From NCBI GenBank assembly GCA_951230915.1, contig OX579635.1:20212001-20276000 (forward strand): a stretch of DNA of 64,000 nucleotides, in the 5' to 3' direction. A program made the translations under genes and the position numbers. This document shows positions 1 through 10,560 of the stretch, piece by piece (the first letter of the stretch is position 1; each line of letters opens with the position of its first letter). Origin of the DNA: Antitrichia curtipendula. Taxonomy: Eukaryota; Streptophyta; Bryopsida; Hypnales; Leucodontaceae. The notes under the pieces are model-generated. The model was not told the DNA's origin. It did not search any database and was given only the letters and a program-made list of their open reading frames with translations.

Positions 1-1
1 A

Positions 2-652
2 GAACCTTTAGTTCAACCCGTGGAAAAGCATCTGAAAGTAAGCAACAACTGGACAACCTCTGTGTCAAACACAGCCCCATATGTTGAGCGGGATCATGTC
101 AATGGGTTTGCCGTCAGAGATCCTTACGGCAGTACACACCCTCATCACTCTAACCACAACCGAGATTTGAACTTCTCAAGGCAACAGAGAGGTCCATTTC
201 AGGGCTATCAAGAAATCGCAGGCTGGGCCGCACAGGGTGAGAATATCCGAGCAACAGGCAGAGGGATCATTTCTTCCATCCCAGGAGGACAAGGTCCTCA
301 CTTTGCAGACTCTAGTCATGATCAAATGCGGCCCCGAAGGGGCTCTCAACCATTCCCTCAACAGATTTATCATTCTCAAATGGGGTACCCTGCTTACAAC
401 GCTCAAGCACAAGTTCGGCCTCTCAATTACTCTGGTAGAGGTATGGGTCCCAGGATGGGTGGTCCTGGCATGGGAGGTCCTTTGTTGTATCCACCTTACC
501 CTCGCCCTCAGGTGTATTATGCTGACCCTGTTGATCAGAGGGCGGATGCTAGAAGAGACCATGACGCTCGGCAAAGTCCAAACTGGAGGTACAACCAATC
601 GCCCCAAGGAGATCATGCGTCACAGGCTTTTGCTCATCGCAGTAATAGGTAG
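2..652 (+). CDS. 3' part of a Gly/Pro/Gln-rich protein, family not recognised
   Basis: The frame is open from the first bases of the window to a TAG at 650-652, so this is the last exon, or part of it, of a gene that starts upstream; no start codon can be assigned. The roughly 216 visible residues are low complexity. They include a His/Asn-rich stretch, a Gln/Arg-rich stretch, a Met-Gly-Gly-Pro repeat near residue 150 and a Tyr/Pro-rich segment, ending in an Arg/Asp/Ser/Gln-rich tail. This composition is common in disordered tails of RNA-binding or RNP proteins, but no conserved domain is visible and I assign no function. The protein-like composition, the continuous frame and the drop to AT-rich sequence after the stop support a real coding end. 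Confidence 0.7.
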   Translation, partial: EPLVQPVEKHLKVSNNWTTSVSNTAPYVERDHVNGFAVRDPYGSTHPHHSNHNRDLNFSRQQRGPFQGYQEIAGWAAQGENIRATGRGIISSIPGGQGPHFADSSHDQMRPRRGSQPFPQQIYHSQMGYPAYNAQAQVRPLNYSGRGMGPRMGGPGMGGPLLYPPYPRPQVYYADPVDQRADARRDHDARQSPNWRYNQSPQGDHASQAFAHRSNR

Positions 653-1653
653 TCTTTAAGACCAAATTTAAAGCACTTGCCTGTCAATATTATTACTGTA
701 GTTTGAAGGTGGATAAAATGCGAGAGGTTAGATACGAATCAGTGTGTAGTTGACTGGTTGTGGAGCTAACTTGTTTTGGCTTTGACTGGAATTCAGAAAA
801 GTTAAAACAAGTGAAAGGCTAATACGGATAGGATTCATAGGTCCCTTGCTTTTACTCTCTTAAAGACAAGCAGGTGCGTGCAGTCCACAGAAGTTGTGAA
901 CTTGTGATGTGCTACATGCGAGCAGAGTAGCATGCATGGGATTCTTGCTCACGTGCTTAACGGAATTTCTAGTGATCATCCGCACCGAAGCAATGAACTG
1001 TTTTAGAAGAGTTCTTGTGAATTCGCCAGGAAGGGCTGACAGGGGGATACCACGTATATGTGATAGTATATTGCCATGCACATACATATGCTTTGGAAAC
1101 GCAGTTTTTTCGTTTTTGTTTGAACATTGGAAACGCTTTCACTATTTTCCAGTGGATTGATTTTCTGCAACTTCAATGTATATAGAGTCTGTTTTTTTTA
1201 TTAGAAGATTTCCATCTGTTTTTGCAAGTGTATTAACATCTTTCTGTAATTTCTGTGAGAAATAGTGGTACTTCCATATTAGTATGCCTCTTGAGATACA
1301 ACACAATCTCTATCTTCCAACGCTATTGATGTAAATCCTCACGATACTCAAAAATAGTTGGCAGAGAATTAATCTGAGGAGGGAAAGAAAAGTCTGAAAA
1401 GGTGCGTCTCAGGTGTGCATTGGAACTTTGGAAGATGAAATGTTTATTTTGTCGGTGGGTTGTACCCCGTCTTTTGAGTGGAGTGATAGTGAGAGAAGAG
1501 AGAAAAACATTGAAAGGGGTGCAAATCAATTTCAAAGGGGTACAGGTGCCATTCAGCCATTGGCCATTGAACTTTTCCAAAAAATGTGAGGAGGTACACG
1601 TGTCACTTTTCCATCGGCTGAAAATTGGACATGGGTGCTTGTGACATACTCTC
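653..1653. other. 3' UTR and downstream intergenic DNA
   Basis: After the TAG at 650-652 base composition becomes AT-rich. The first few hundred bases are probably the 3' UTR of the upstream gene. I see no convincing gene, RNA gene or repeat here; short frames on both strands lack coding character. Confidence 0.5.
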
Positions 1654-2194
1654 TTAACCCTTAAAAGCCTGAGGGCTTTGGACAAAACACAAATGTGTTA
1701 TAAAATATAAGTTCTATAACTTTTTTGAAGTTTTCAATAAAGAAGATGATGTGAAGCATGCAAAGTAGAAAATATTTGTACGGTTAAAATTATAAAGTTC
1801 TTTTTAGATTCTCTTCAAATGAATTTTGAAGAATTAACTTCAAAAATTCACCAAAAACACAATTTCTACCTTTAGGATTGGAATTTTTTTTTATTGGTCA
1901 AAATTGCAGTTTCTATTGATTTATAAAAAAATGCATAAGATCTAGAAATGAGAACACCAACACTTTTCCAAAATAGTAAGTTTTTCAACACTAGCCAATT
2001 CTAAACATTTTGTGGTATTTCTCTTATAATTTTTGTTTGACCGTAGCAATCTTAGTTTTTAATATAGATATTGAAAGACAATCCAATCTTTTTGGAAAAA
2101 AAATAAAAACTGAAAAGAAGTTTTTTTTGCCCAAAAATTCTGCCCAAGGTCGGGCAACGATTAAAAAATGATTGGTTGAGCACTTAGGAGTTAA
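1654..2194. mobile_element. possible TTAA-bounded inverted-repeat element (decayed)
   Basis: The segment starts TTAACCCTTAAAAGCC and ends with CACTTAGGAGTTAA. The reverse complement of the right end (TTAACTCCTAAGTGC) matches the left end at TTAAC-C-TAA--GC. The interior is AT-rich and non-coding. The ends resemble those of the clearer TTAA-bounded element at 25471-26414, but the match is short and could be chance. Confidence 0.25.
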
Positions 2195-2246
2195 CCCCAC
2201 ACTTTGTATTGTTGTCACATGTGCTTTATCTATAGGATAATGTATG

Positions 2247-2249
<3 letters not shown>

Positions 2250-2322
<73 letters not shown>
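2250..2322. repeat. (AT)n microsatellite
   Basis: About 73 bp of uninterrupted alternating A and T. The Tyr-Ile repeat frames read across it are artefacts of the microsatellite. Confidence 0.97.
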
Positions 2323-2325
<3 letters not shown>

Positions 2326-2570
2326 CATGTGTATTTCACAAGATGTACATATTCTATATTCCATATTTGTCTTATGTATCTGTATCCATATCCAAAAGTA
2401 TCTGTATCCATATTATTTACTTTTCAAGATCAATGGCATTGGAAGGAGGTGGAATTTTTGTTTCTAGAATCAACGACTCTCGATTTTTACAAAGTAGAAG
2501 GGTGCATTAATTGCAACTTGAACTTGAATGCATCAACACAAGAGATAGTCAGTGGTGCCACTTTATAGTT
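2323..2570. repeat. dispersed repeat linked to an AT microsatellite
   Basis: The sequence just right of the microsatellite contains TTTTCAAGATCAA, then CAACGACTCTCGATTTTTA, then GGTGCATTAATTG and GAGATAGT. The same order of motifs, diverged, follows the AT microsatellite at 40967-41012. The two loci are therefore copies of one dispersed repeat that carries the AT tract as part of its structure. Confidence 0.55.
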
Positions 2571-4239
2571 TTTTGTGGATGAAAACTTTTTTAGCTTGTT
2601 TTTCAAAGAAAGAAAAATAAATGCACAATGTAACCCAACTTATTTGTATTTTTCTATGCATTACTGAATTTATTATTATTTTCAAAGATTTGTGTCATAA
2701 CCACCTATTTATGATTGTAGATCTCTCAGAATCTACACACCTACAACTTGTATGGGAAGAAACCAAAGCAAATAATTGGCTCCTACAATAAATAATAGAT
2801 TTTGCTTGATTTAACCAATGGTTAAAGAGGTTCACTGAAGGACCAACTCATGTCCAATCAATAGTTAATTATAAAAGCAATATGAAGAGGGTGGTCGCTT
2901 TCAGAGCATACTACTTTACGGTGTGAAAGTTACTGAATTTCAAAGTTTTAATGAAATAAATAATTAAAATTCTATTTTTATTTTATTTTGTTTGTGGCAA
3001 TAGCACATGGCACACTAGTCTATTCATTAAATTAGATTGTTTGTTTGTTACGGTGAGACCTCCAAAATTGTGTGTCCTCTAGTCATGTTTTGGATCCTGT
3101 TGGAAACGTCTCTACAAAAAGAGGTGCATGGGTTTTGTTTTGTGACATTGATATATATAGTGTGAAATTTATGGATTTTAAAGTTATTTTTGGATCTTAT
3201 ATTATTCTAAATTATGGATCTTTTGGAATGGAATATGATTAAATCATGACAAAAACTAGGCCAACTGCACATGGCTACATTAGTTGGTGTTTGAGAGATG
3301 GTTTAAAGAGATATTTCATTGAGTTAGTGACAAATTATGATTGAGCAATTTAAAGAGACTTGTGCACATATATGGATGTAGTGGCATTCATTTCATAAAT
3401 ATAGACACTCTAATTGAGAAAGAGTAAGTACTAAATTGCACCTTAAAATATTTAGAAAAGTGCTGCCAAAAGGGTGCTTGACAAAATGGTTGAGCTCTTT
3501 GAGCAAGACATTACCTTTAGCTTGCAAGCGTGCACATCATTTGACAAGTACATGCAAGGGAATGACTTTGTAAGCAAGACATTGAAGCTTTGCACCAAGT
3601 GCTAGGAGTTCAGAAATTGATGTTGTAAAAACAAGTTCAAAGCTAAGTTAGAAACATCCAAAAGCGTCCTTATTTCCATTTTTGTATCCTAGACTACCAC
3701 TAAATGTGTGTCTAGACTTTTATTAATGTGTATTACAAATGCTTAATAGTGAATATGTGAAGTAGTAAATTTTTCAATTTGTAATGCTTTATATAGAGAG
3801 AAGAATGCAACATCAACATTCATAGTCCAACACACATTTAGTACGTAGCTCACCATTAGCGATTCCACTCTCTTCATATCTTCACAAACCAACTAACTGT
3901 TCAACAACCATTGAAAAATGTAGGGGTATATGGAACAGTTGTTAGTCTTCACTTAGCAAGCAGACCAACTTATGAATATTGGACATCATGCAACTTAATT
4001 AGCAGAGCAAATGCTTTCAACAACCACATTTGCCAAAATCCTATCAATAGCAGAAATATGGAGTTGCAAGAAAATCAATTGAGGCATCAAACCTGACCTT
4101 CAAATTCAATTTAGTATACCCAAGGGAGGTGTCACATGCTCAAGCATACCCAAACATTCAAGGTGAGACACGCATTCTACTTAAACCAAATTCTCTCTTT
4201 CCAAAGGATGCCAAATTCCCATTATGAAGTAAGTGCTTG
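2571..4239. other. AT-rich intergenic DNA
   Basis: No gene is recognisable. A short segment at 2892-2918 (GGTCGCTTTCAGAGCATACT and following bases) matches the terminal inverted repeat of the MITE at 46083-46500, so it is probably a lone end or an old, truncated copy of that family. Confidence 0.5.
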
Positions 4240-4463
4240 CATTACAAGAAAAAGGGGTGTTTGAAGTGAATTTTTAAGTATAGTCTTAGAGATAAGATTA
4301 TAAAAATTGACCTTTTAAGGAGATTTTTAGTAAAAATTTACTAAAAATACAGATAATTTTAATAAATTTTTACTAAAAATCTCTTTAAAAGGTCAATTCT
4401 TATAATCTTGTCTCTAAGACTATACTTAAGAACTCACTTCAAACACCTCTTTCTCTCGTAGTG
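4240..4463. mobile_element. CACTA-type MITE, 224 bp
   Basis: The segment is one long, nearly perfect inverted repeat. The left end reads CATTACAAGAAAAAGGGGTG and the right end, reversed, reads CACTACGAGAGAAAGAGGTG. The arms then pair over about 100 bases on each side of a short AT-rich centre near 4350. CACTACAAGAAA-like ends are the hallmark of plant CACTA (En/Spm) elements; the left end has one C-to-T change in CACTA. There is no coding capacity. The flanks (TTG and ACA) do not form an obvious 3-bp duplication, so this is an older copy. Such perfect hairpins are often sources of 24-nt small RNAs. Confidence 0.88.
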
Positions 4464-4864
4464 ACATAGTCTTCAAAAGGAGTATTCAACTAATTAGCAA
4501 ATCTCTCAACCAAGTATTCAATCAAGCCAATGACTAGTTGCAAGAAACACTTCACGGGTCTTAGCCAAAAACGCATTTTTGGGGCATAGGACTGGCAATA
4601 CTATTGATACTACAAGTACTGCGCCGATGTGCTGCAGCGGAAATCTCCACCGTCAGTTTCGAATTTCAGTCGGGCTACAATTTCGACAGGTGGTGGATAC
4701 AATAGTAAGCACATTAAAGCAGGGTGGCGTATGAGGATGAGGTCCGGCTATAGAGTACTTACAAGTATTCAATAGTACTGAAGTCTACTTACCCTCTCTA
4801 GGATTTCTACGCATAGGATGGTCTACAATCTATTGATGTCAAAACTAGCATATTAATGTTATGT

Positions 4865-4928
4865 TTGATGTTCAAAAAAGTGGACGTCCAAATTTTGGAC
4901 GTAAAAAAAACACAGGTTTCTTCTAGTG
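4865..4928. mobile_element. partial copy of the 89-bp CACTA-type MITE
   Basis: The hairpin core AAAGTGGACGTCCAAATTTT and the right end TTTCTTCTAGTG are almost identical to the intact copy at 7205-7293. The left arm is missing or diverged. This shows the short element is a dispersed family. Confidence 0.8.
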
Positions 4929-5279
4929 TCTTCAAGCAATCATCATGTATTATGAAAGTAGCCACTTATATACTCACAATACTAATGCATAGTAATATGT
5001 TTCCATACACCCATATACCATAGCTAGGGAGCTAACACACTAGCACCACAACTACAAACACTGCCCCTGGAAACAGCTATGTCTTCTATCAAAGACATAC
5101 GCTTGCCAACACACCATACAAAGAATCATTCTATAAATATCCCATCTTCTTGATCTTGGATGGAAACTCTTGGTATAATTACTTGGTCTATACTCAATTG
5201 TCCTACAAGCTACAACTTATACGACAATGCCGTAATCGTGTGTCACATACAACCACATGTCGAGTCCTCATAATGTACT

Positions 5280-5698
5280 GGGTGAATGCAAGAAAGACTA
5301 GTACTATTTTTTGTCACACTTGACGTGTCGGACTTGTGCGCGCAGTTCTGAACATTCAAAATTGTTTCAAGATCATTTTTTTGGTGAAATGTCTTTCCTA
5401 TAAAGTCCTTCCAAATGGAAAATTTTTAGTTTTCTTAAAAATTGTTTTTCCTATTTTTTACAAATTAAAATGTGAAAGTACCTATTTTCATGAGATTTTG
5501 CACTTTTTCAGTTCTCCTACTTAGAGAATTTTTCTATGCTTTTCCTTCCTAGGGTAACTTCTTCTTAAAGGTGTATACATTGAACATATTTTTCAGATTT
5601 TTTAAAAATTGTTTTTCTAATTATACAGTACTCCCAAAAAAAACATGAGTACTGTGGAAAACGCTACGCAAAGTGGACGGTCTTTCTTGCATTCACCC
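5280..5698. mobile_element. MITE, 419 bp, with TACT target duplication
   Basis: It begins GGGTGAATGCAAGAAAGAC and ends with the exact reverse complement, GTCTTTCTTGCATTCACCC. It is flanked on both sides by TACT (5276-5279 and 5699-5702), which reads as a 4-bp target site duplication, or a 3-bp one if a terminal base is counted as part of the TIR. The interior is AT-rich with no credible coding frame. The superfamily is uncertain; PIF/Harbinger-like is possible. Confidence 0.82.
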
Positions 5699-5702
5699 TA
5701 CT

Positions 5703-7053
5703 ATGAAGTTCTCCAATATTAACTAATGAAGAAGAGAATGAATTGAAAGAACACATATTTGTAGATGCAAACTTATGGGCATCTTCTTTCTTAGAAGAAA
5801 TTAAAATGCAAAATAGCAATCATGACAAAGATAAGACATATACCATTTAAAGATAAAAATGTGGGTGGTATTTGGCTAAAATGATTTGAACAAAGAAATC
5901 TGGATCTGGTTCTAAAATCAACCTAATGTTAAAAATCACACAAGCCCAAGGAATGTTTCAACAATCTATGCAAATTTACAAAAATATATATTTGAAGATC
6001 AAAGCGCCCTTGATCTAATCTGGAATGATAATGATTCAGGGGGGCAAATTGAAAAGTGTAGAATTGAATTAGTTTGGATTAAAAAAGGCTCAAGACATGT
6101 ACACAAAGTGACCAAAGAGAGCACCTAACGGTGTTGTCTTCCATCAATGGACCATGCATACCATACCCAGTTACTATGTTTTTATATGTGAAAAAGGGTC
6201 TATATTTGCAATGCCAAAGAAAGATTGGATGTCAAACATTTTATTTGATGCATGGATTAGTCTCTTTATCAAATTACTTGCAAAATGGTTTTAAGAACAA
6301 AGATATTTTGTGAGTTGAAAGCAGTGAGCAATGAGTGGTGAGCACAAAAATTTGGATTTTAGGCCAAAAATTTCTAAAATATTAATAGTATTAGTACTTA
6401 AACTATTCAAATATGGTCGTAACAAAGTAAATTATTTATTTTTGGTACAAATTTGATCTATAATTGTGAAAAATTAATGAGCCTATTACCATGGGATCAA
6501 AGAATTTGGCAATTATATTCACATTGAGAAAGAGTGAGGAATTTTTAGGTGGTCTTAAAATTTAATCTTAAGAACATATTATTTTTAAAATATTCAAACT
6601 ATGCATTTATTCAATATTTGAAAAGCACTTTTATAACACTGCAGCATAGATAACAAATCCAATAAAATGTTAACTCCCTCGCTGCCATGTTTGCTTAGGT
6701 CACGATGTCAAACTATGCAAGGATTAAGAATTTAGAAATGAATTTATTAGTGCTTGTTGTGATTTTGAATCTCTTTTATTTTGATAATATTAGAAATTAA
6801 GTGTGGTAATCATAATGATGCAATAGAATATCTAAGGTATACAAAAAAAATCTATTGTTCTATATATTTGTGAAGAGAATTACATATGAAGTATTGAGTT
6901 ATTTAATGAGATTGATACAATTGTAAAAATAACATCAAACATGATAATAAGAAATTAGAAAAAACGCATGTACCGCAACATGAAGTGGTGACCCTTTTAG
7001 TCTCACCACTATTTTAGTTAAAAATGCAATAACCAATACAATAAAATTAATTG
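5703..7053. other. AT-rich intergenic DNA
   Basis: No gene, RNA gene or clear repeat is visible. The short frames present are interrupted and lack coding composition. Confidence 0.45.
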
Positions 7054-10000
7054 TCAAACCGTTCTACCGGTTTGGCACTTGGGTAGAAGAATTTCTAATA
7101 CATGCTTGATTTTGTTGTAGCTAAAACTAGGTGTGTGGATAAACATATCTACGTCTGGAAGCAAATCACAGAGCTGAGTAAATACATAATACATATGTTT
7201 GCAACACTAGAAGAAACCCGTGGTTTTTTTGATGTCCAAAAAAGTGGACGTCCAAATTTTGGACGTAAAAAAAAACACGGGTTTCTTCTAGTGCAATTTA
7301 CCCACTAACCACGCTTACCAAGGGACTTTGCTACCATTTCATTGAAAAATGGACAATCACAGCTTGGAAACTGTCCAACAGTGATCAAGTATTGAGATGC
7401 TTTGGATCCCTGGCAAGATTCAAACCTTATAATTGAACCTAAAGCTGGAGAAGGAAGCATAGTGACTTGGAGAACTTTACCATTAACATATAGGCCAGAT
7501 GCATAGATATTAGACTACTTTATTGTTGGTGCCTTGGAGTTGCACCAAATATTCTTCCCAAATCTGCACTTCAGATAATCGTCAAGGGAATCTAGGGATG
7601 GGTAATCATTGAAATCTATAAGTCTTACGTTTAATTCACTAAACAACTCATGTGGTGCTAGCGCAAGTCATTCAACCACACAAAATCCTGCATGCTCTAG
7701 AGCAAAAACTTTTTGTTTAGTGAGATTGGTGCCAAACTTAACAGGCCAAATCTCGGGCACTAGTGGTTTTGTCACAACCCACTTGGAAAGCGTCTTGTGC
7801 CCTTCACACAACGCTTAATATTGTTGTTGCAGAAGAAAAATTACATTTGCTCCACTTTGTTTTTCTTGTAGTTCGTCATCATCCCCATGTAAGTAGGAGC
7901 TGCAATAGACTTGTTGTAGTGGATAATCTTGGCCACACATTTTTTCTTAGTGGTAGCTTGTTGTGCAAAACAAGCTTTTGCTGAAGTCTTTGGAAGCCAC
8001 GCAATGTGCCATTCTTTTTTATTACAAGAAGTCTCAAGGACTACCTTTGTGTGATGCAGAGCTGGGACAACTTCTTATGTTTCTTCAGGTGGAGAAATGC
8101 CCACTACAGGTTTTGACTCTACTTCTGATGTGGGATCGACAAAGTTGAAGCCACCATAATATGTTTTCTTCAAAGGCCAAGACATGCTAATCTTGTCAAG
8201 GCGATGTAAATCATACTCTGACCTAATGGGCACATCTGCCCTATGCTTCAGAGATAAAAAAAACTTCTTCACCTTGCAAATGCGGCTCTTTTGTGCAAAA
8301 TGCTAAAGCGTCTGACATTTCTTCTAAAGCCGCATGCAACTTGCTAGGGTCCCCGGTGCTTTTGGCATTACATTGAGCAAGGCGAAAACAAAGATCTTCT
8401 TTATTGGGTCCTGTACCTGCTCTATCACCCTTGGAAAATTGATAGTACGCAACGACTTGAGTAAATGCTCGGACATAGTCATCCACAGTTGCCACATACA
8501 AATCATTTCCTCTCTTTCCCGATTGTTGGAGCCATTTATTGTGCATTGTTTTTGCAAGGTTGCAAGAAGGCATTTCCAAAAGTTCCTCTTTCGTAAGATC
8601 CTGCCACAGAAAGCCACTAGTTACTTACAAAATTATAATGAACATAAGATTTAAATTCATAAGGAAGATGATATTTCAACATGCGTGGAAGATATCATTT
8701 GCAAGCTCTATAAATCCACCCCATTGGCGGTAACGGAAGTTCCAAAATGCTAGCCACAAATCTAGATGAATGAGGCCTTTATTTGTGTAGCGCTTGATGA
8801 TAGCCACCAAGACCTAATGGCAAGGTACTTTGTTTCAGCGTCTTTCAAAGAGTTAACATTCTTGTACTGTTTACACAGATGGCGGTGCTGCTCTTGAAGA
8901 TTGGGTCAAATATCTGCCTTTGTATGCTTCTCAAGAGATTGCGTCCAATGAAATAAGCATGTGCGCTCCCGATCCTCAATTTGAATTTTTGCATCACTAG
9001 AACCATAGATGATCCTCACCGCATTCCAATTAGCTTGGGCACTATCTACCATAAATCCTTTGAATTGGAAATGTCATGTCGAACTGCAACAACATTCAAA
9101 TTCTTCTAGAATACAAGCTAAGCCTCAACATCCTCAGATTGCATGTCACAAACAGCTATGGTCATGACATGGCAATATGAGGCGTCATATATATGACAAG
9201 CCATGGTGGTCCACCCCTTTACACACTTGATATGGTCAAACATCATCCAAGCATTGCACAAATCTCCAACAAATTGCATCCGCCTCCAAAGATCAACACC
9301 ACTACCTGGTCCAACTTCAAACATTTTGAAAACAAATAGTTTGTCAGATTGAGAGCCTTGACCAGGAAACATATTATTCTGCAAATATGCCCATTTGCTG
9401 GATCCTTGGAGCTTTGTAATATTGTCCATAACTCCATAGCATCTAAGATACCAGAAGGAGGTGGCCTTGTTGCGCAGATTATTTTGGAGATGTTAAGTTC
9501 TTGCACTTGTCTAGCACAAGCACCAACTCCTCCATAGAAAGACTTTGTGCGCCATTGAGCAATTGGTGCATATGATGTGATCTAGGCACGATGACATTCT
9601 AAATGAGAGACCCATGTCATTCATGATGTGGATTGTAACTATACAAGTCCATGCATGACCATCGTGACGCTTGTCTATGCTGTGTAGTAGTTTGGACTGC
9701 GAAGAGGATGTTGTAATTGCAGGCAAGACAAAAATTACATTTCCATCGAAGCTCGGAGGCAAGCAATGGACAGTAAATATCTAGACACTCAAGAAATCAA
9801 CCCTTGAAAGAATAGACTTTGATTCCTTTCTTGCACCCAATTTCTTGATGCAATCTATAATACAATTGAAAGAAGATGTAGATGGTGGCCGGGGAGGTTT
9901 AGCACTAAATGGTCGGTTGTCTTCAGAAGATTGACAGTCTAGAGAGTCAAGATAGACGGAAGATGGAGCGGAGAGTGGTTTAAGCACTTGAGTTGGAGCT

Positions 10001-10560
10001 TGAATATCCGAATAAGAGTCATCACTCAGAATGTGAATTGTCTCACAACTTGGCTCAACTTTGATTTTGCGAGGAACACTTGTCTGCTGGTTGCTAGCAG
10101 TAGATACATGAGACCTCAAGATTTGAGTCGATGAACTATGCAGACCATCTCTAACACTGTACATTCTATAAGTTCCACACTTGAGTAGCCAGGATTTTCC
10201 ATCGTTGTTATTGGTCGCGTCTTGATCAATGGTATGTGTAACTACTCCGGGCTCTAGATCATACACTTCTTCATCAATAGAAATTGAACCCTCCAACAAT
10301 TGGAATTGGGAAGAAAGTCGAACTGCAGTAACACAGCAATGACCATCATGCGACACACAGAATGTAAGCGGGATTTCTTTACCCTCATTGTGAATTACAA
10401 CCGTACCAAGACTACCTAATTCAACAGATGTCATTGCAAAGAACTGTAGAAGTTGAACATTGGAAGTGGAGGATTGCTCTAAGGTATCAACTGTCATATA
10501 AACACTGAAGTAGAGTAAACAGTACATGCAATTGAACATGCGCTCGGATAGTTGAAGCAA
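7054..10560 (-). pseudogene. decayed MULE-like transposase gene with C-terminal SWIM zinc finger
   Basis: Reading the minus strand, one protein can be followed through several frames. An N-terminal part (10560-9781, about 259 codons open; true start uncertain) holds IKVEP and IHILSDDSYSD. A middle part has KRHDGHAW and NDMGLSFRMS. A core (about 9430-8700) contains GFMVDSAQANWNAVR, CLFHWTQSL and AIRSWWLSS. A later part (8617-8075) has a long clean stretch including ATVDDYVRAFTQVV. The C-terminus has CDCPFF followed by NCKH, the CxC...CxH pattern of a SWIM zinc finger. It ends at a TGA at 7054-7056. MULE transposases typically carry a C-terminal SWIM finger, so that assignment is an inference; I do not recognise the exact family. 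It is broken by in-frame stops (for example within ADI*PNL and EQM*FFF), at least one small frameshift near 9070, and a MITE at 7205-7293. Confidence 0.72.
7205..7293. mobile_element. intact 89-bp CACTA-type MITE inside the SWIM-finger pseudogene
   Basis: The element starts CACTAGAAGAAACCCGTG and ends with CACGGGTTTCTTCTAGTG, a terminal inverted repeat of about 18 bp around a GGACGTCC hairpin core. It is flanked on both sides by CAA (7202-7204 and 7294-7296), the 3-bp duplication expected for CACTA elements. Removing it with one CAA restores the minus-strand reading VNCKHMYYVF, part of the SWIM motif, so the host gene was inserted into at this exact point. Confidence 0.93.

Noticed and set aside
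2226..2510. Tyr-Ile repeat frames
   Set aside because: Translation of an AT microsatellite.
3911..4096. 61-codon frame downstream of a TATA-like sequence at about 3788
   Set aside because: It begins at a non-ATG codon; the nearby ATG is followed at once by TAG, so there is no usable start.
8334..8654. 106-codon + strand frame
   Set aside because: It is antisense to a clearly protein-like minus-strand reading of the SWIM-type pseudogene.
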